Assembly: GCA_009712635.1 (NCBI GenBank) | Contig: WASS01000029.1 | Location: forward strand, 417,276-481,275 | Reading direction: 5' to 3' | DNA from: Hungatella sp. | GTDB taxonomy: Bacteria; Bacillota; Clostridia; Lachnospirales; Lachnospiraceae | Length of the DNA: 64,000 bases | In this document: one piece after another, positions 61,277-64,000 of the stretch | How the letters are laid out: every line of letters begins with the position of its first letter | Numbering within the stretch: position 1 is the stretch's first letter | The notes under the pieces: model-generated | What the model was told of the DNA's origin: nothing | Seen by the model: the letters and a program-made list of their open reading frames with translations, nothing else | The model's database searches: none | Position numbers and translations under genes: made by a program

Positions 61277-62053
61277 ATGGGAAAAATAAAAATCACTGCA
61301 TCAGTTGCCAGTCAGGTCATGCTTGCAGACGGTGTGTACAGCATGTGGATCGACGCGAAGGAAATTACTGACCAGTCAATGCCTGGACAGTTCATCTCCG
61401 TTTATACAGGGGACAGCTCAAAGCTGCTGCCCCGTCCCATCAGTATTTGTGAGACAGACCGGGAAAAAGGTCTTTTAAGAATTGTTTATCGCATAGCAGG
61501 TAAAGGAACCGATGAGTTCTCCCGTTATCAGACTGGTGACCCGGTTATTATTATGGGACCTTTAGGCAATGGATTTCCGCTGGAAGCAGGGATCTCCGAG
61601 AAAAAGGCACTTTTAATCGGAGGAGGTATCGGAATACCTCCCATGTTAGAACTGGCTAAGAATCTTTCCTGTACAAAACAGATGGTTTTGGGATACCGGG
61701 ACGAGTTGTTTTTAAATGAAGAGTTTCTCCCCTATGGAGATACGTTTCTTGCAACAGAAAGCGGCACTGCAGGAACCAAAGGCAATGTTATGGATGCAAT
61801 CAGAGAGCATGGCTTACAAAGCGATGTGATTTTTGCATGTGGTCCGACTCCCATGTTAAAGTCTTTAAGGGCATATGCATTGGAACATCATATTGAATGC
61901 TATCTTTCCCTGGAAGAGAAGATGGCATGCGGAATCGGAGCCTGTCTTGCCTGTGTCTGCAAAAGCAGTGAGAAAGATGACCATTCCATGGTTCATAACA
62001 AAAGAGTTTGCAAAGACGGTCCGGTATTTAAGGCTGAGGAGGTTGAATTCTAG
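61277..62053 (+). CDS. pyrK: dihydroorotate dehydrogenase B, electron transfer subunit
   Basis: 258 residues. FAD site LLPRPISI, NAD site LIGGGIGIPPMLELAK, and the [2Fe-2S] cysteines in CGIGACLACVC plus a downstream Cys (KRVCKDGPV). It passes electrons from PyrD to NAD. pyrD starts directly after its stop. Confidence 0.96.
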   Translation: MGKIKITASVASQVMLADGVYSMWIDAKEITDQSMPGQFISVYTGDSSKLLPRPISICETDREKGLLRIVYRIAGKGTDEFSRYQTGDPVIIMGPLGNGFPLEAGISEKKALLIGGGIGIPPMLELAKNLSCTKQMVLGYRDELFLNEEFLPYGDTFLATESGTAGTKGNVMDAIREHGLQSDVIFACGPTPMLKSLRAYALEHHIECYLSLEEKMACGIGACLACVCKSSEKDDHSMVHNKRVCKDGPVFKAEEVEF

Positions 62054-62956
62054 ATGAATATGAAAGTAAATCTTGCCGGTGTTACATTAAACAATCCGGT
62101 TATGACAGCCTCAGGCACTTTTGGTTCCGGTGAAGAATACAGCGAGCTTGTGGATTTAAACCGCCTGGGTGCAGTGGTGACGAAAGGAGTTGCCAATATT
62201 CCCTGGGCAGGGAATCCAACTCCCAGAATTGCAGAAACTTATGGCGGAATGATTAATGCCATCGGACTTCAAAACCCCGGTATGGATGTATTTATTAAGC
62301 GGGATATTCCATTTTTAAAGAAATATGATACGAAAATCATTGTCAATGTCTGCGGAAAGACCACGGAAGATTATATTGAAGTGGTGGAGCGGCTTTCGGA
62401 TGAACCGGTGGATATGCTGGAGATTAACATTTCCTGCCCCAATGTAAAAGAGGGCGGAATTGCATTTGGCCAGGATCCAAAAGCGGTGGAAGCCATAACA
62501 AGAGAGGTAAAGAAGTATGCAAAACAGCCTGTCATTATGAAGCTCAGCCCCAACGTAACGGATATCACTGTTATGGCAAAAGCTGCGGAAGCAGGCGGGG
62601 CAGATGTCTTATCCATGATTAATACCCTGACAGGAATGAAGATCGATGTAAACCGGCGTACATTTGCAGTGGCCAATAAGACAGGCGGGTTATCCGGTCC
62701 TGCAATCAAGCCAATTGCAGTGCGAATGGTTTATCAGGCAGCGTGTGCGGTTAAAATACCCATTATCGGAATGGGCGGAATTATGACTGCTGAGGATGCC
62801 CTTGAATTTATACTTGCAGGAGCAACTGCTGTCTCTGTAGGAACAGCCAACTTTGTTAATCCTTATGCAACTACGGAAATCATTGCAGGTATTGAAGATT
62901 ATATGTTAAAATATCAGGTAGAAAACATCAGCGAACTGATCGGTGCAGTACGATAA
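62054..62956 (+). CDS. pyrD: dihydroorotate dehydrogenase B, catalytic subunit
   Basis: 300 residues. FMN enzyme of class 1B: MTASGTFGSGEEY, INAIGLQNPG and catalytic Cys in EINISCPNVKEGG, then IIGMGGIMTAEDALEFILAGATAVSVGTANF. Its ATG abuts the pyrK stop (TAGATG), with GAGGAGG 11 nt upstream; ATG 62060 is also possible. Confidence 0.97.
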   Translation: MNMKVNLAGVTLNNPVMTASGTFGSGEEYSELVDLNRLGAVVTKGVANIPWAGNPTPRIAETYGGMINAIGLQNPGMDVFIKRDIPFLKKYDTKIIVNVCGKTTEDYIEVVERLSDEPVDMLEINISCPNVKEGGIAFGQDPKAVEAITREVKKYAKQPVIMKLSPNVTDITVMAKAAEAGGADVLSMINTLTGMKIDVNRRTFAVANKTGGLSGPAIKPIAVRMVYQAACAVKIPIIGMGGIMTAEDALEFILAGATAVSVGTANFVNPYATTEIIAGIEDYMLKYQVENISELIGAVR

Positions 62957-62988
62957 CGGAACGGTTTTTGAATAGAGAGGACAGAAAG

Positions 62989-63666
62989 ATGGAACAGTAT
63001 AAGCAGGAATTTATTGAATTTATGGTGGACAGTGATGTCCTTAAATTTGGAAGTTTTACACTGAAAAGCGGAAGAAAATCTCCATTTTTCATGAATGCCG
63101 GTTCCTATGTAACAGGAGCACAGTTAAAGAAGCTGGGTGAGTATTATGCCAAAGCGATACATGATAAGTTTGGTACTGATTTCGATGTACTGTTCGGACC
63201 AGCTTATAAAGGAATTCCCTTAAGCGTTGCAACTACAATCGCATTCCATGAACTGTATGGAAAGGAAATTAAATACTGCTCCAACAGAAAAGAAGAAAAA
63301 GACCATGGCGGCGATGCCGGAATTCTGCTTGGAAGTCCCATAAAGGATGGAGACAGAGTTGTTATTATTGAAGACGTGACCACATCCGGAAAGTCCATTG
63401 AAGAGACTTTTCCCATTATCAAAGCGCAGGGAGATGTAACGATTCTGGGTCTCATGGTTTCCTTAAACCGAATGGAGAAGGGAAAGACAGAGCAGAGTGC
63501 ACTGGATGAAATCCAGGAAAAATATGGATTTAAAGCATCTGCCATCGTATCTATGGCAGAAGTTATCGAACATCTTTATAACCGGGAATACAACGGACGA
63601 GTGCTGATTGATGATGAATTAAAGGCAGCAATTGATGATTATTATGAAGTGTATGGCGTAAAATAA
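62989..63666 (+). CDS. pyrE: orotate phosphoribosyltransferase
   Basis: 225 residues. The PRPP motif VVIIEDVTTSGKSIEE, GPAYKGIPLSVATTIAF and NRKEEKDHGG are present. ATG at 62989 follows GAGAGG by 8 nt; a TTG at 62968 opens the same frame. Last enzyme gene of the operon. Confidence 0.96.
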   Translation: MEQYKQEFIEFMVDSDVLKFGSFTLKSGRKSPFFMNAGSYVTGAQLKKLGEYYAKAIHDKFGTDFDVLFGPAYKGIPLSVATTIAFHELYGKEIKYCSNRKEEKDHGGDAGILLGSPIKDGDRVVIIEDVTTSGKSIEETFPIIKAQGDVTILGLMVSLNRMEKGKTEQSALDEIQEKYGFKASAIVSMAEVIEHLYNREYNGRVLIDDELKAAIDDYYEVYGVK

Positions 63667-63678
63667 GGAGAGCAGGAT

Positions 63679-63828
63679 ATGGAAAGAGTATATAAAACCA
63701 TGAGAAATGCAGGTGCATTAAATATTGTTGTTGGAATTATAGTGACAGCCATCGGACTTGCTGCCGGTATCATTTCAATCGTAAACGGAGCAATCTTAAT
63801 GAAAAGAAAATCTGAAATTACATTTTAA
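63679..63828 (+). CDS. 49-residue single-pass membrane peptide after pyrE
   Basis: AAGGAGAGCAGGAT gives a good ribosome site 12 nt after pyrE. The peptide has a hydrophobic helix (LNIVVGIIVTAIGLAAGIISIV, residues about 14-35) and a basic end (LMKRKSEITF). No family recognised. A hairpin follows, so it is the end of the pyr transcript. It resembles many short DUF-type integral membrane peptides. Confidence 0.65.
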   Translation: MERVYKTMRNAGALNIVVGIIVTAIGLAAGIISIVNGAILMKRKSEITF

Positions 63829-63839
63829 CCGTTATCACA

Positions 63840-63890
63840 AAAGCGGAGGCTGTCAGAATCCATAAATTCTGGCAGCTCTCTCCTTTTGGA
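63840..63890 (+). terminator. terminator of the pyr operon
   Basis: GCTGTCAGAAT/ATTCTGGCAGC (one G-U) within longer GGAG/CTCC arms, then CCTTTT. Confidence 0.75.
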
Positions 63891-63907
63891 ATAAAGATGG
63901 AGCTGTT

Positions 63908-64000
63908 ATGATTAAAAATGCGACGAAACGGCAGAAATTTGGTTGGGTGATTTTTATAATTTACCTGATCTTTTTGGCGTATTTTCTGTTTTTCTCCGAT
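63908..64000 (+). CDS. VanZ-like membrane protein, N-terminus only (runs off the window)
   Basis: 31 codons are visible: a basic start (MIKNATKRQKFG) then a hydrophobic helix ending in AYFLFFSD, the usual opening of VanZ-family proteins. GGAGCTGTT before the ATG. The rest lies outside the window, so the family call is tentative. Confidence 0.55.
   Translation, partial: MIKNATKRQKFGWVIFIIYLIFLAYFLFFSD

Noticed and set aside
1-64000. CRISPR arrays, insertion sequences, prophage or integrative elements
   Set aside because: No regularly spaced direct repeats, transposase, integrase or phage structural gene was seen on either strand. The tRNA pair is not flanked by an integrase or visible att repeats.

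Overview
The window looks like chromosomal DNA of a low-GC, spore-forming member of the Clostridia, most likely Lachnospiraceae close to Lacrimispora/Enterocloster. This is an inference from protein style, the sporulation genes spoIIAA-spoIIAB-sigF and spoVAA to spoVAE, SpoVAD, Rex, a YerC/YecD TrpR-like regulator, a lysine riboswitch and a holin-like type I toxin locus. There is no rRNA, CRISPR array, prophage or insertion sequence. Most of the window is housekeeping DNA with clear Shine-Dalgarno sites, -35/-10 promoters and hairpin terminators.

Layout. 1-1029 holds the 5' part of a membrane chemoreceptor. 1287-8176 is the most unusual part: four tandem genes of about 557 codons, all on the minus strand and all with TTG starts. 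They encode subtilisin-fold S8 proteins with a jelly-roll-like insert, as in the clostridial Csp germination proteases. All four keep the Asp and His of the triad but have Gly where the catalytic Ser should be, as in the C. difficile pseudoprotease CspC. Two near-identical sigma-E-like promoters (TCATATT, 13 bp, CATAAnnT) precede copies 4 and 3. Together these suggest a sporulation-expressed, amplified pseudoprotease family, possibly in germinant sensing.

8.3-18.7 kb carries a GNAT enzyme, a small DUF6774-like protein, an M42 peptidase, tRNA-Ala(CGC) and tRNA-Val(CAC), a 2-hydroxyacid dehydrogenase, an AI-2E-type exporter, a flavin amine oxidase with a NitT/TauT-type binding lipoprotein, a Cof phosphatase, YerC, a DUF1836 protein and RidA. 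18.9-26.5 kb runs folC, a 46-residue small protein, a TPR membrane protein, the forespore sigma operon spoIIAA-spoIIAB-sigF, then a sigma-G-type promoter, a 52-residue membrane peptide and spoVAA-AB-AC-AD-AE for dipicolinate uptake.

26.6-41 kb: a class A penicillin-binding protein, YigZ, typA (with a promoter-proximal terminator hairpin), an SSB-like protein, a cobalamin adenosyltransferase-like P-loop protein, a lysine riboswitch controlling dapA-dapB, a lipoprotein, purC-purF-purB and a LysR regulator. 41.3-48.7 kb: purA, a complete candidate type I toxin-antitoxin locus, a choline-binding-type secreted protein with a degenerate lethal-factor-like domain, DUF1304, a nitroreductase, an ABC-F ATPase and Rex. 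48.8-64 kb: nnr, alr, a mazF toxin without a recognisable mazE, a CNNM/CBS protein, yebC, a PocR-domain soluble chemoreceptor, GNAT proteins, pepF, a second nitroreductase, YkgJ and the pyrimidine operon pyrF-pyrK-pyrD-pyrE with a 49-residue membrane peptide. The window ends in the first 31 codons of a VanZ-like gene.

Start codons were moved from the longest reading frame to the codon best placed behind a Shine-Dalgarno site where the two differed. All functional names rest on motif recognition by eye; no database search was possible.
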